The notes under the pieces were generated by a model, which did not search any database, was not told the origin of the DNA, and saw nothing but the letters and a program-made list of their open reading frames with translations. From NCBI GenBank assembly GCA_902593405.1, contig CACJIB010000001.1, positions 36,115 to 100,114 on the forward strand: a DNA stretch of 64,000 bases. Direction: 5' to 3'. Numbering within the stretch: position 1 is the first letter of the stretch; every line of letters begins with the position of its first letter. The translations under genes and the position numbers were made by a program. The stretch is from an uncultured Pelagibacteraceae bacterium (GTDB taxonomy: Bacteria > Pseudomonadota > Alphaproteobacteria > Pelagibacterales > Pelagibacteraceae). Below, in pieces: positions 30,395 through 38,879 of this stretch.

Positions 30395-31377
30395 TTATGA
30401 CTTTCTAAAAATTTTACTATTTTTTTTGTAAATGTCGGCAGTGTATAATTTTGAAGCTTTGTTGGATCAATCCAATAATTATTTTTATTTAAATTATATT
30501 CATTTTTAAATTCAATTTTAATGTTCATATTCATATTAGACATTTTAAAATTCAAATCTTTATCAAAATTTTTAGGATTATTAACTTCCTCCATTGGGAA
30601 GATATTAAAATTTTTTAAAAAATTAAATTTGTTATTTTTTATTAATAAATAATGATTATTTTTTTTATAAACATTTAGCTTGTAAAAAGTTTCTTTGTCT
30701 TTTTTTTTAAATTTTACTAAATCAAATTTTTTATTTTTAAATGATTTGCATTTTTTTACTAATGGACAGTTCTTACAATTAGGACTAACGGGTTTGCAAA
30801 TAAGTGCTCCTAATTCCATTAAAGCTTGAGCATAATCACTAGATCTTTTGATAGATGTTCCAAAAATTTTTTTCTGCTCGTGTAAATTTTCTTTTTTTAT
30901 TTGATCTTGTTTTTTTAAAAGTAAGTATCTCTTTAGCACTCTTTCAATATTGCCATCTAGAGGAATTATTGGTTCATTGAATGCAATTGCAGAAATTGCA
31001 CTTGCTGTATAATCTCCAATTCCCGGAAGAGACTTTAAATCTAAAAAATTTCTAGGTATTTTTTTATTAAAATTTTTAACAACTATTTGAGCGGTTTTTT
31101 TTAAATTTCTTACTCTTGAATAGTATCCAAGACCCTCCCAAAGTTTAATTAATTTTCTATCATCATATTTAGATAATTTTTCAATTGTAGGGATATTTTT
31201 TATAAATCTGTTAAAGTAAGGTATTACCGTTGCAACCTGAGTTTGCTGCAACATGAATTCACTTACTAAAGTGTAGTATTGCTTTTTTGTTTGAGAAACA
31301 TTCTTCCTCCAAGGTAAAGATCTTTTATTTAAATCATACCAATTAAGAATATTATTTGTTATTATTGGATCTTTCAT
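30391..31377 (-). CDS. mutY: A/G-specific adenine glycosylase
   Basis: Removes adenine opposite 8-oxoguanine. 328 residues from the ATG at 31377 (MKDPIITNNILNWYD); an upstream start at 31422 would overlap dciA. Visible: EFMLQQTQVATVIPYF (catalytic Glu), the helix-hairpin-helix LPGIGDYTASAI, catalytic Asp in PLDGNIERVLKR, and the [4Fe-4S] loop C-x6-C-x2-C-x5-C (CKPVSPNCKNCPLVKKC). The C-terminal 100 residues, normally a NUDIX-like domain that reads 8-oxoG, are recognisable only weakly. Its ATG abuts that of divergent dciA. Confidence 0.92.
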   Translation of the reverse strand: MKDPIITNNILNWYDLNKRSLPWRKNVSQTKKQYYTLVSEFMLQQTQVATVIPYFNRFIKNIPTIEKLSKYDDRKLIKLWEGLGYYSRVRNLKKTAQIVVKNFNKKIPRNFLDLKSLPGIGDYTASAISAIAFNEPIIPLDGNIERVLKRYLLLKKQDQIKKENLHEQKKIFGTSIKRSSDYAQALMELGALICKPVSPNCKNCPLVKKCKSFKNKKFDLVKFKKKDKETFYKLNVYKKNNHYLLIKNNKFNFLKNFNIFPMEEVNNPKNFDKDLNFKMSNMNMNIKIEFKNEYNLNKNNYWIDPTKLQNYTLPTFTKKIVKFLESHK

Positions 31378-31866
31378 ATGCAATCTAAAAATAATACTAA
31401 GCAGAGAAACGCTAGCATTCAAGGATTAAGATCTTTCAAAGACACTTTGCCAAAAAATGTCAAAAAAATAATAAATAAAAAAGGGTATGTATATTCAGAA
31501 ACGCTGAGCAATTGGAAATATTTAGTTGGAAGCGAATTATTTAAAATTTGCTATCCAAAAACATTTAAAAATTCAAATAAGTTTGGTGTTAGCACCTTAG
31601 TGGTTATGGTCAAGCGAGGGCATGAGGTTGACATGGAATATTCGAAAAAAGATATTTTAGATAAAATGAATAATTTTTTTGGCTATTCTGTTGTTGAAAA
31701 GCTTAAATTTATAAGTTTTGATGATGAACATGAAATGACAGGCTCGAATGACATAAAAGTTAAAAATGTGGCAATTAGTAAATATCAGGATAAAATTAAA
31801 GATGTTAAAAACGAAAAAATAAAAAAATCATTAACAGAGCTAACCAGGGTTTTTAAAGAGAAATGA
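31378..31866 (+). CDS. dciA: DUF721 / DciA-family protein (helicase-loading factor)
   Basis: 162 residues with the family block YVYSETLSNWKYLVGSELFKICYPKTF in the first half, then GVSTLVVMVKRGHEVDMEYSK, matching DUF721. Proteins of this family (DciA) help load the replicative helicase DnaB in bacteria without DnaC. The C-terminal third is charged and low-complexity. Its location among mutY, dsbA-like and smc is the usual alphaproteobacterial setting. The ATG starts at 31378, immediately after the mutY start codon on the other strand. Confidence 0.83.
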   Translation: MQSKNNTKQRNASIQGLRSFKDTLPKNVKKIINKKGYVYSETLSNWKYLVGSELFKICYPKTFKNSNKFGVSTLVVMVKRGHEVDMEYSKKDILDKMNNFFGYSVVEKLKFISFDDEHEMTGSNDIKVKNVAISKYQDKIKDVKNEKIKKSLTELTRVFKEK

Positions 31867-32441
31867 AAAAAATTATATTCTTAATATTATTGTTTTTTAC
31901 TACAGTCTTAAATGTACAAGCTGAGGAAATTAAAAGGATAACTGTTGGTAACGAAGATGCAAAAATAACTATTATAGCTTTTGAGTCATTGACTTGTAGT
32001 CATTGTGCTAATTTTCATAAAAATGTTTACCCTCAATTAAAAGAAGAATTTCTTGATAAAGGAATTGCCAAAATTGAATTTAGACATTTTCCCCTTGACA
32101 TAGCTGCTTTTAATGCGTCAAAAGTTTCTCAATGTAAGAATGACGGAAATACAGATATCCTTGAAAGTTTATACGCTAATCAACAAAAATGGGTTAAAGG
32201 AAGTTCAATAGAGGAAGCAAATGAAAACTTGCAAAAATTTTTAAAAAATGAAGGATTTACAATTGATTTTGATTCATGTGTAAACAATAAAGAAATTGAG
32301 GATTTTGTATTAAACGACCGAATCGATGGAGCAAAGAACTTTAAAGTAAACGCAACTCCTACGATAATAATCAACAATAAAAAATTTGAAAAACCCTTAA
32401 GTTATAAAAATTTAAAAAAAGCACTAGAAAAACTGATATAA
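31863..32441 (+). CDS. DsbA-family thiol-disulfide oxidoreductase (periplasmic)
   Basis: 192 residues. A signal peptide occupies about 1-20 (IIFLILLFFTTVLNVQAEE). The thioredoxin-fold active site is ESLTCSHCANFH, a CxxC near residues 47-50, and the cis-proline loop is VNATPTIIIN near 160. This matches the Thioredoxin_4/DsbA-like group usually found between DUF721 and smc genes in alphaproteobacteria. Its ATG overlaps dciA by 4 bp. A partner oxidase is not in the window. Confidence 0.88.
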   Translation: MKKIIFLILLFFTTVLNVQAEEIKRITVGNEDAKITIIAFESLTCSHCANFHKNVYPQLKEEFLDKGIAKIEFRHFPLDIAAFNASKVSQCKNDGNTDILESLYANQQKWVKGSSIEEANENLQKFLKNEGFTIDFDSCVNNKEIEDFVLNDRIDGAKNFKVNATPTIIINNKKFEKPLSYKNLKKALEKLI

Positions 32442-32449
32442 GTTAGTGC

Positions 32450-35023
32450 ATGGAGTTTAAAAAAATCCAATTAAACGGATTTAAATCTTTTGCAGAAAAA
32501 ACCAACTTCTTAATTGAAGATGGTCTCACTGGTATAGTAGGTCCAAACGGCTGTGGTAAATCTAACATTGTAGAGTCTTTAAGATGGGTAATGGGAGAGA
32601 CCTCTGCAAAAAGTATGCGTGGATCAGGTATGGAAGATGTTATATTTTCAGGAACATCTAATAAAGCATCAAAAAATATTGCAGAAGTATCTATTGAAGT
32701 TGAAAACAAAGATAAAGAAGGTCCAATCCAATACCGCGAGTTGGAGCAAATACAAATTAGAAGAAAAATAGAAAAAGATAAAGGATCTAAATTTTACATT
32801 AATGATAAAGAAGTAAGAGCAAGAGATGCGCAAATGTTTTTTGCAGATCTTTCGACTGGTGCACACTCTCCATCTATGATTAGTCAAGGAAGAATAGGTG
32901 CCTTAGTAACTGCGAAACCAACAGATAGAAGGGCAATTTTAGAAGAAGCTGCAGGAATATCTGGTTTACACGTTAGAAGACATGAGGCTGAATTAAGATT
33001 GGGTGCGGCTGAGAATAATTTAAAAAGAGCAGATGAATTAAGAAGACAGCAAGAAAAACAATTAGCAAATCTTCAAAAACAAGCTGAAGAGGCAACAAAA
33101 TACAAACTAATTTCAGATCAAATTAAAAAAATTGAAGCAGGTTTATATTATTTAAAATTACTAGAAATAGACAAAGAAATTAGAATAGAAAATGAAATTA
33201 ATACTGAGGCAGAAGGAGAAGTAGAAGGATTTAATAACAAAATATCTGAATTAGAAAATTCAATTAAAACTTTTACAGATAAAGTAAATCCATTGAGAGA
33301 GAAAAATATAGAAAATTTATCTAGGATACAAAGACTAAATCTAGAACTTCAAAGTTTAGATGAGGAAAATACTAGAATTCAAGATGAGATAGAAAGTATC
33401 AAAAAATCAATTCAAACACTTGATGATGATATCACGAGAGAAAAAGGGATTATTATTGACGCTAACTCAAATGAAAAAAGATTGAAGGAAGAAAAAACTG
33501 AATTAATTGAAACAGACTCGAAATATTTTGAGACAGAAAAATTGTCTAATGAAGAGTTAGAAAGTGCAAAAAATAAACTTAAAGAAGAACAAAAATTAGT
33601 TGATGAAGTTGTGAATAATTTAGCTGAAGAAACTATAAATATAAGTGTTGGTCCAATAAAAAATATAAAAAATACAATATCAAGGGTAAAAGAATTAATA
33701 GACAGTAACGAAATAAATCAAGCATTAACACTTCTAGATAGATGTAATATGGAGCTAGATAGTTTTTTAAATGATTTAAAAAATGAGAGATCTAGAAGTG
33801 AGTTATTAGGAGTTAGCGAAAAATCAGAAAATATAAAATTACTCCAAGAAAAATATGCCGATGCATATAGTAAAAATCAATCAATTAAAAATGAATCTAT
33901 AAAAAGAAATGAAAGAATTAAAACTATTGAAACAGAAATTGAAAGTTGGAAAAATTTATTAACTAACTCAGAAAAAATGGTTAATGAACTAACACAAAGA
34001 AAAGAAAAATTATCAAAACAATTAAGTGATTTAGAAAACCAGCCTAGAGCACAGGCAGAAAGAAAAGGTCAAATTTCAGAAAATTTAAGAATTTCAGATA
34101 AAGAAAAAATTGATAATGAAGCGATTATAGATGAAACAGATCAAAAAATTGAAATGTTAAGAACGCAATTAAATGAAATTCAAGAACAATCAATTCAAAT
34201 CAGAGAAAGAAAAGCAAGCTCAGGAGCTACAATTGAAGGCCTACAAAAAAGAAAAAATGATCTCCTTGATAGAATTAGTTCTGAGTTAAATTTGAATGAA
34301 GATAATATTTTAGAAAATTCAAATTTAAACGGAGTAGAAGAGCTTCCAAATCCAGTTGATCAAGAAGATGCTTTAGACAAGAAAAAACAAGAAAGAGAAA
34401 AATTAGGATCTGTAAATTTAAAAGCAGATGAAGAAACAAGTAAATATGAAGAAGAGATAAAAAAAATGGAACAGGATCGTGCCGACCTTGTTACTGCTAT
34501 CGTGAAACTGAAAGATAGCATCAATGAACTTAATCAAAAAGGAAGAGAGAGATTGATTGAAGCTTTTGAAAAAGTTAATAGAAAATTTAATGAAGTTTAT
34601 ACAAAACTATTTAATGGTGGAAATGCCAAACTAGAATTGGTGGACTCTGATGATCCACTTGAAGCAGGTTTAGAAATGTTGGTTAGTCCTCCAGGAAAAA
34701 GACTTCAATCTATAACTTTGTTATCTGGAGGTGAGCAAGCGTTGACTGCCCTGTCATTAATCTTTGCAGTATTTTTAACAAACCCTTCACCTATATGTGT
34801 ATTGGATGAGGTTGATGCACCACTTGACGATGCTAACGTAACAAGATTTTGTAGTTTACTTGAGGAACTAATTAAAATAACCAACACAAAATTTATAATT
34901 GTAACTCATCATGCTTTAACCATGTCAAAAATGAACAGACTATATGGGGTAACTATGCCTCAAAAAGGAATTAGTCAGCTTGTGGCTGTTGATTTACAAA
35001 AAGCAGAGAGTATGGTTGCTTAA
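32450..35023 (+). CDS. smc: chromosome segregation SMC protein, short form without recognisable hinge
   Basis: ATPase of the SMC condensin. 857 residues, against about 1150 in relatives. Walker A GPNGCGKSN is at 31-39, the N-head runs to about 170, the C-head holds signature LLSGGEQALTALSL near 757-770 and Walker B CVLDEVDAPLDDANVTRF near 783-800. Between them (about 175-715) is coiled-coil sequence; the two stretches that break it (about 398-440 and 620-645) lack the Gly-rich SMC hinge. No frameshift is visible. The coiled-coil arms must therefore be short; dimerisation is presumably by another route. Confidence 0.9.
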   Translation: MEFKKIQLNGFKSFAEKTNFLIEDGLTGIVGPNGCGKSNIVESLRWVMGETSAKSMRGSGMEDVIFSGTSNKASKNIAEVSIEVENKDKEGPIQYRELEQIQIRRKIEKDKGSKFYINDKEVRARDAQMFFADLSTGAHSPSMISQGRIGALVTAKPTDRRAILEEAAGISGLHVRRHEAELRLGAAENNLKRADELRRQQEKQLANLQKQAEEATKYKLISDQIKKIEAGLYYLKLLEIDKEIRIENEINTEAEGEVEGFNNKISELENSIKTFTDKVNPLREKNIENLSRIQRLNLELQSLDEENTRIQDEIESIKKSIQTLDDDITREKGIIIDANSNEKRLKEEKTELIETDSKYFETEKLSNEELESAKNKLKEEQKLVDEVVNNLAEETINISVGPIKNIKNTISRVKELIDSNEINQALTLLDRCNMELDSFLNDLKNERSRSELLGVSEKSENIKLLQEKYADAYSKNQSIKNESIKRNERIKTIETEIESWKNLLTNSEKMVNELTQRKEKLSKQLSDLENQPRAQAERKGQISENLRISDKEKIDNEAIIDETDQKIEMLRTQLNEIQEQSIQIRERKASSGATIEGLQKRKNDLLDRISSELNLNEDNILENSNLNGVEELPNPVDQEDALDKKKQEREKLGSVNLKADEETSKYEEEIKKMEQDRADLVTAIVKLKDSINELNQKGRERLIEAFEKVNRKFNEVYTKLFNGGNAKLELVDSDDPLEAGLEMLVSPPGKRLQSITLLSGGEQALTALSLIFAVFLTNPSPICVLDEVDAPLDDANVTRFCSLLEELIKITNTKFIIVTHHALTMSKMNRLYGVTMPQKGISQLVAVDLQKAESMVA

Positions 35024-35032
35024 GCTATATAG

Positions 35033-35308
35033 ATGCCAAAAGACCCTTTCAAAACTCGCTTAGAGATTGCAAAAAGCAAGATTTCAAAGAAAAATCTCTA
35101 CAATAAGAAGAATGACCCCTCACCTATAGGAACTGCATTCAAATTGAGCACAGAACTTGTTTCTGCAGTGGCTGTGGGGACAATTATTGGGTTTATTTTT
35201 GACAAGACCTTTGGTACTAAACCCTGGTTTATATTAATATTTTTTTTTGTTGGTGTAGTTGCTGGAATAACCAATGTGATTAGATCTGCAAAAAAAATGC
35301 AAAAATAA
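35033..35308 (+). CDS. atpI: AtpI/AtpZ-family ATP synthase accessory protein
   Basis: 91 residues with two hydrophobic helices joined by a short loop: LSTELVSAVAVGTIIGFIFD and WFILIFFFVGVVAGITNVI. The basic N-terminal third is cytosolic. This is the AtpI/AtpZ type encoded ahead of F0 genes in many bacteria, where it aids c-ring assembly or Mg uptake; its exact role here is not known. It is first in the atpI-B-E-F'-F unit and starts 9 bp after smc. Confidence 0.85.
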   Translation: MPKDPFKTRLEIAKSKISKKNLYNKKNDPSPIGTAFKLSTELVSAVAVGTIIGFIFDKTFGTKPWFILIFFFVGVVAGITNVIRSAKKMQK

Positions 35309-35317
35309 ATAAGTATT

Positions 35318-36052
35318 ATGGCAGCAAATCCTATGTCCCAATTCGACGTTTATAGAATTGGACCAGAAATTAAAGTTGGAGCATTCGACATATCTTTTAC
35401 GAACGCAAGTTTGTTTATGATTTTAAGTACTGTATCTATTTTGTTAATCTTTAATTTAGGATCAAAAAAAAATTCAATACTTCCAAACAAAATTCAATTA
35501 TTGTCAGAACTTAGCTATACCTTTGTATCGAAAATGATCAGCGATACAGCTGGATCAAAAGCTAAACCATACTTTGCATTTATATTTTCTCTATTCATGT
35601 TTGTTTTATTTTGTAACATGTTTGGAATGATACCTTATACTTTCACTGTAACCAGTCATATCATTGTAACATTTGTGCTCGCAGCATTTATATTTATTGG
35701 AGTGACTGTAATAGGGTTTATTAAACATGGATTTGGGTATTTAAAATTATTTGTTCCAAGTGGAGTGCCTGCAGTATTGCTCCCTTTAATTGTTGTTATA
35801 GAAATTATTTCTTATTTGAGTAGGCCTATAAGTTTATCAGTTAGATTATTTGCAAATATGATGGCTGGTCATACAATGATGAAAGTTTTTGGAGGCTTTG
35901 TAATTAGTCTTGGAATAGTTGGTGGGTGGCTTCCACTAAGTTTTTCGGTTGCATTAACAGGTTTGGAGATCTTAGTTGCTTTTCTTCAAGCTTACGTTTT
36001 TGCAATCTTAACCTGCATCTATTTAAATGATGCATTAAATTTACACCATTAA
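35318..36052 (+). CDS. atpB: ATP synthase F0 subunit a
   Basis: Membrane subunit holding the proton half-channels, 244 residues. Helices include FAFIFSLFMFVLFCNMFGMI and LLPLIVVIEIISYLSRPISL; the essential arginine lies in SLSVRLFANMMAGH (about residue 180), followed by TGLEILVAFLQAYVFAILTC. It is followed 17 bp later by atpE. Confidence 0.96.
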   Translation: MAANPMSQFDVYRIGPEIKVGAFDISFTNASLFMILSTVSILLIFNLGSKKNSILPNKIQLLSELSYTFVSKMISDTAGSKAKPYFAFIFSLFMFVLFCNMFGMIPYTFTVTSHIIVTFVLAAFIFIGVTVIGFIKHGFGYLKLFVPSGVPAVLLPLIVVIEIISYLSRPISLSVRLFANMMAGHTMMKVFGGFVISLGIVGGWLPLSFSVALTGLEILVAFLQAYVFAILTCIYLNDALNLHH

Positions 36053-36056
36053 TAAC

Positions 36057-36064
36057 AGAGGAGG
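36057..36064 (+). promoter_or_regulatory. strong Shine-Dalgarno before atpE
   Basis: AGAGGAGG lies 5 bases before the atpE ATG, close to the ideal anti-16S match. Most starts in this window lack a purine-rich site. Subunit c is needed in about ten or more copies per enzyme, so higher translation of this one cistron is a sensible role (inference). Confidence 0.75.
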
Positions 36065-36069
36065 ATATA

Positions 36070-36297
36070 ATGGAATTAGAAGCAGCAAAAATGATCGGAG
36101 CAGGTTTAGCAGCAATTGCTTTAGCTGGAGCCGGTGTCGGTATCGGAATAATTTTTGGAAATTATTTGTCTGGTGCAATGAGAAATCCATCTGCAGCACA
36201 AAAGCAATTTCCTAACTTGCTTTTAGGTTTCGCACTTGCAGAAGCTACAGGATTATTCGGATTGGTAGTTGCGTTAATCATTCTCTTTGCATTTTAA
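36070..36297 (+). CDS. atpE: ATP synthase F0 subunit c
   Basis: 75-residue rotor-ring proteolipid made of two helices. The first is glycine/alanine-rich (GAGLAAIALAGAGVGIGIIFG), the polar loop is RNPSAAQ, and the second has the proton-carrying acid in ALAEATGLFGLVVALIILF. The acid is a Glu, indicating proton coupling rather than an obvious Na-type signature. It has an outstanding Shine-Dalgarno. Confidence 0.97.
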   Translation: MELEAAKMIGAGLAAIALAGAGVGIGIIFGNYLSGAMRNPSAAQKQFPNLLLGFALAEATGLFGLVVALIILFAF

Positions 36298-36301
36298 ATT
36301 G

Positions 36302-36892
36302 ATGGTTAAAAAAATATATTTTCAGTCAATATTTTTTAGCTTCTTTTTTATTAAAGAAGCTTTTGCAGCTGAAAGCGGGGGTATGCCTCAATTAAATCCA
36401 GAGTTTTGGGTTTCTCAAATTTTTTGGCTAATACTTACTTTTGGTATTATGTATTTAGTTTTATCTAAACTAATACTACCCAAAATTAGTAACAATTTAG
36501 AATCGAGGAAATCTCAAATATTAGAAAATATTGAGGCTGCTGAGAAGCAAAGAAAAGATAGTGATGCAAAACTAAAAGAATACGATGAAATTATATCTAA
36601 AAGCAAACTTGAAGCTAATAGTATTTTCAATCAAGCAAGAGCAAAAGCACTAAAAGACATTGGTGCAAAAAGGGAAGTTCTTGATAAGCAAATTGATAAT
36701 GAAATTGCTGAGGCTGAAAAAGAAATAGTTTCATTAAGAAAAAATGCACCAGATAAAATAAATAAAATTGCTATTGAGACTTCATCTGAGTTATTGCAAA
36801 AACTAATTGGAGCTGATGTAAATAATAGTAGTATATCTGCAATTGTTGACGATCTATCTAAAAGAAATGGAGATAAATACTATGGCAATTGA
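36302..36892 (+). CDS. ATP synthase F0 subunit b'
   Basis: 196 residues from the ATG at 36302; a TTG at 36287 would overlap atpE. One N-terminal hydrophobic region of signal type (IYFQSIFFSFFFIKEAFA), then the membrane helix WVSQIFWLILTFGIMYLVLSKLIL and a long charged helix with coiled-coil periodicity. Alphaproteobacteria carry two b-type genes; this is the first, diverged copy (b', AtpG/AtpF2). It overlaps atpF by 11 bp. Confidence 0.88.
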   Translation: MVKKIYFQSIFFSFFFIKEAFAAESGGMPQLNPEFWVSQIFWLILTFGIMYLVLSKLILPKISNNLESRKSQILENIEAAEKQRKDSDAKLKEYDEIISKSKLEANSIFNQARAKALKDIGAKREVLDKQIDNEIAEAEKEIVSLRKNAPDKINKIAIETSSELLQKLIGADVNNSSISAIVDDLSKRNGDKYYGN

Positions 36893-37379
36893 TGCAACAT
36901 TTTGGGTAGGCGTATCATTTATTATTTTTTTTGGAGCGTTAATTTATCTTAAAATTCCTCAAAAAATTTCTGAAATGTTAGATAAAATGATATCTGACAT
37001 TAAAAATGAAATTGATGAAAGTGAAAAATTAAGAAATGAGGCAAAAACACTATTAGATAACTCACAAAAAAAATTAGATACAGCTCAGTCTGTTAGCAAC
37101 GAAATTCTTGAGAACGCCAAAAAAGATGCGGATAGATTAATAATTGAGATGAATGATAAATTTCATAAATCATCAGAAATTAAAAAAAATTTAGCTGAAA
37201 ATAAAATAAGTCAGATGAAAGAAGCTGCTTTAAAAGAAATTAAGGACGCATCAATAAAAATTGCCGTGGACTCAGTTAAAAAAATAATAACTACATCTGT
37301 AGACAAGTCAAAATTAGATGCTGTGTTTCAAAAAAATTTAGATGAAACTAAAGCAGAGTTAAAAAAAATTAACTCATAA
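36882..37379 (+). CDS. atpF: ATP synthase F0 subunit b
   Basis: 165 residues from the ATG at 36882 (MAIDATFWVGVSFIIFFGALIYL), preferred over 36843 because that start would add an unrelated leader inside b'. Single N-terminal membrane helix and a long peripheral-stalk helix (SEKLRNEAKTLLDNSQKKL). The F1 genes (atpHAGDC) are not in this window, as usual for alphaproteobacteria, where F0 and F1 form separate operons. Confidence 0.92.
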   Translation: MAIDATFWVGVSFIIFFGALIYLKIPQKISEMLDKMISDIKNEIDESEKLRNEAKTLLDNSQKKLDTAQSVSNEILENAKKDADRLIIEMNDKFHKSSEIKKNLAENKISQMKEAALKEIKDASIKIAVDSVKKIITTSVDKSKLDAVFQKNLDETKAELKKINS

Positions 37380-37418
37380 TACACTTACAATTTTTCAAAA
37401 AAGCTATAAATTATTAAA
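37380..37418 (+). promoter_or_regulatory. atpF-crtI spacer, weak promoter candidate
   Basis: This 39-bp spacer is the only gap before the carotenoid genes. TTACAA (37385-37390) and TATAAA (37405-37410) are crude -35/-10 candidates but only 14 bp apart, shorter than usual. Read-through from the ATP synthase genes is equally possible; no terminator hairpin is seen. Confidence 0.2.
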
Positions 37419-38879
37419 ATGAACTCTATAGTCATTGGATCAGGATTTGGTGGGATCGCAGCAGCGCTAAGACTTAAGGCAAAAGGACATAACGTAAAAT
37501 TAATAGAAAAACATCCAGACCTAGGTGGTAGAGCAAGAGTTTTTAAGAGAAACGGATTTGTATATGATGCTGGACCAACAGTAATTACTGCACCCTACTT
37601 AATTAATGAATTGTTCGAGTTATTCAATAAAGATCCAAAAAATTATATAGAACTAACTCCACTTAAAATTTGGTACCAATTTATTTTTGAGGACAAAACT
37701 AAATTTAACTATTCAGGTGACGAAATTGAAATGAAAGGCCAAATTGAGAAGCTAAGCAAAGAGGACGTAAATGGATATGAAAAATTAGTTAATTTTACAA
37801 AAAAAATATTTGATAAAGGTTTTTTAGAACTCGCAGATGTGCCATTTGATAAACCTTTCGTAATGATGCAACAACTACCTGCTCTACTAAAACTTAAAAG
37901 TTATAAATCAGTTTACTCGCTTGTTTCATCTTATATAAAAAATGAAAAATTAAGAAGAATGCTTAGCATGCATCCTTTACTAGTTGGGGGAAATCCTTTT
38001 ACTACCACTTCTATTTACGGATTAATTCTTTATTTAGAAAAAAAATGGGGAATACACTATTCGATTGGAGGAACAGGAAATATAATTAAAGGTTTTGAAA
38101 AGTTAATGAATGAGGTTGGTATTGAAATAATAAAAAACACTGAAGTAACCGAAATTATAACAAAAAAAAATAAAATAAGTGGTGTAAAATTAAATAATGA
38201 AAATGAAATTGCTGCAAATAATGTTGTTTGCAATGCAGATCCTCCTGCATTTTATGAAAAAATGTTAAGCAAAAGCAACAAGAGTTCCATGTTGTTTAAT
38301 TGGAAAAAAAACCGAATGGAATATTCTATGGGTTTATTTGTTTATTATTTTGGAACAAAAAAAATTTATGAGAATGTTGAACATCATACAATAAAGTTTG
38401 GAAACAAGTATAAAGAACATCTTGATGACATATTTGATAAGAAAAAATTAAATAATGATATTAGCTATTACCTTCACAGACCTACAGCAACTGATAAAAC
38501 TATGGCCCCAGAAGGGAATGATTGTTTTTATGTGTTAGTGCCAGTTCCTAACAATCAGTCAAAAATAAATTGGGAAACTGAAGGTGAAAAAATGAAAAAT
38601 CTTGTAATTGAAAAAATGGAAAAAGACTTAATGCCAGATCTCAAGAACAATATAGTTGAAGATTTTTATCTGACGCCTGATTACTTTGAAAAAGAGTTAA
38701 ATACAAAATTTGGATCAGGATTTTCAATTCAACCTAAATTTACACAATCTGCATATTTTAGATTTCATAATAAATCAGAAATATATGATGGTTTGTACTT
38801 TGTTGGAGCAGGTACACATCCTGGCGCCGGAGTTCCAGGTGTTCTCTCTTCAGCGAAGGTTTTAGATAAATTATTTTAA
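37419..38879 (+). CDS. crtI: phytoene desaturase (CrtI type)
   Basis: FAD enzyme that desaturates phytoene to lycopene in four steps. 486 residues. The N-terminal dinucleotide motif is VIGSGFGGIAAALRLKAKGH; LGGRARVFKRNGFVYDAGPTV follows and is highly typical; the C-terminal signature is FVGAGTHPGAGVPGVLSSAKVL. Last base shared with crtB (TAATG). First of four genes leading to retinal. Confidence 0.96.
   Translation: MNSIVIGSGFGGIAAALRLKAKGHNVKLIEKHPDLGGRARVFKRNGFVYDAGPTVITAPYLINELFELFNKDPKNYIELTPLKIWYQFIFEDKTKFNYSGDEIEMKGQIEKLSKEDVNGYEKLVNFTKKIFDKGFLELADVPFDKPFVMMQQLPALLKLKSYKSVYSLVSSYIKNEKLRRMLSMHPLLVGGNPFTTTSIYGLILYLEKKWGIHYSIGGTGNIIKGFEKLMNEVGIEIIKNTEVTEIITKKNKISGVKLNNENEIAANNVVCNADPPAFYEKMLSKSNKSSMLFNWKKNRMEYSMGLFVYYFGTKKIYENVEHHTIKFGNKYKEHLDDIFDKKKLNNDISYYLHRPTATDKTMAPEGNDCFYVLVPVPNNQSKINWETEGEKMKNLVIEKMEKDLMPDLKNNIVEDFYLTPDYFEKELNTKFGSGFSIQPKFTQSAYFRFHNKSEIYDGLYFVGAGTHPGAGVPGVLSSAKVLDKLF

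Noticed and set aside
36843..36881. Longer N-terminus of atpF
   Set aside because: The extra residues lie inside b' and do not resemble b subunits, whereas MAIDATFWV starts directly at the membrane helix.
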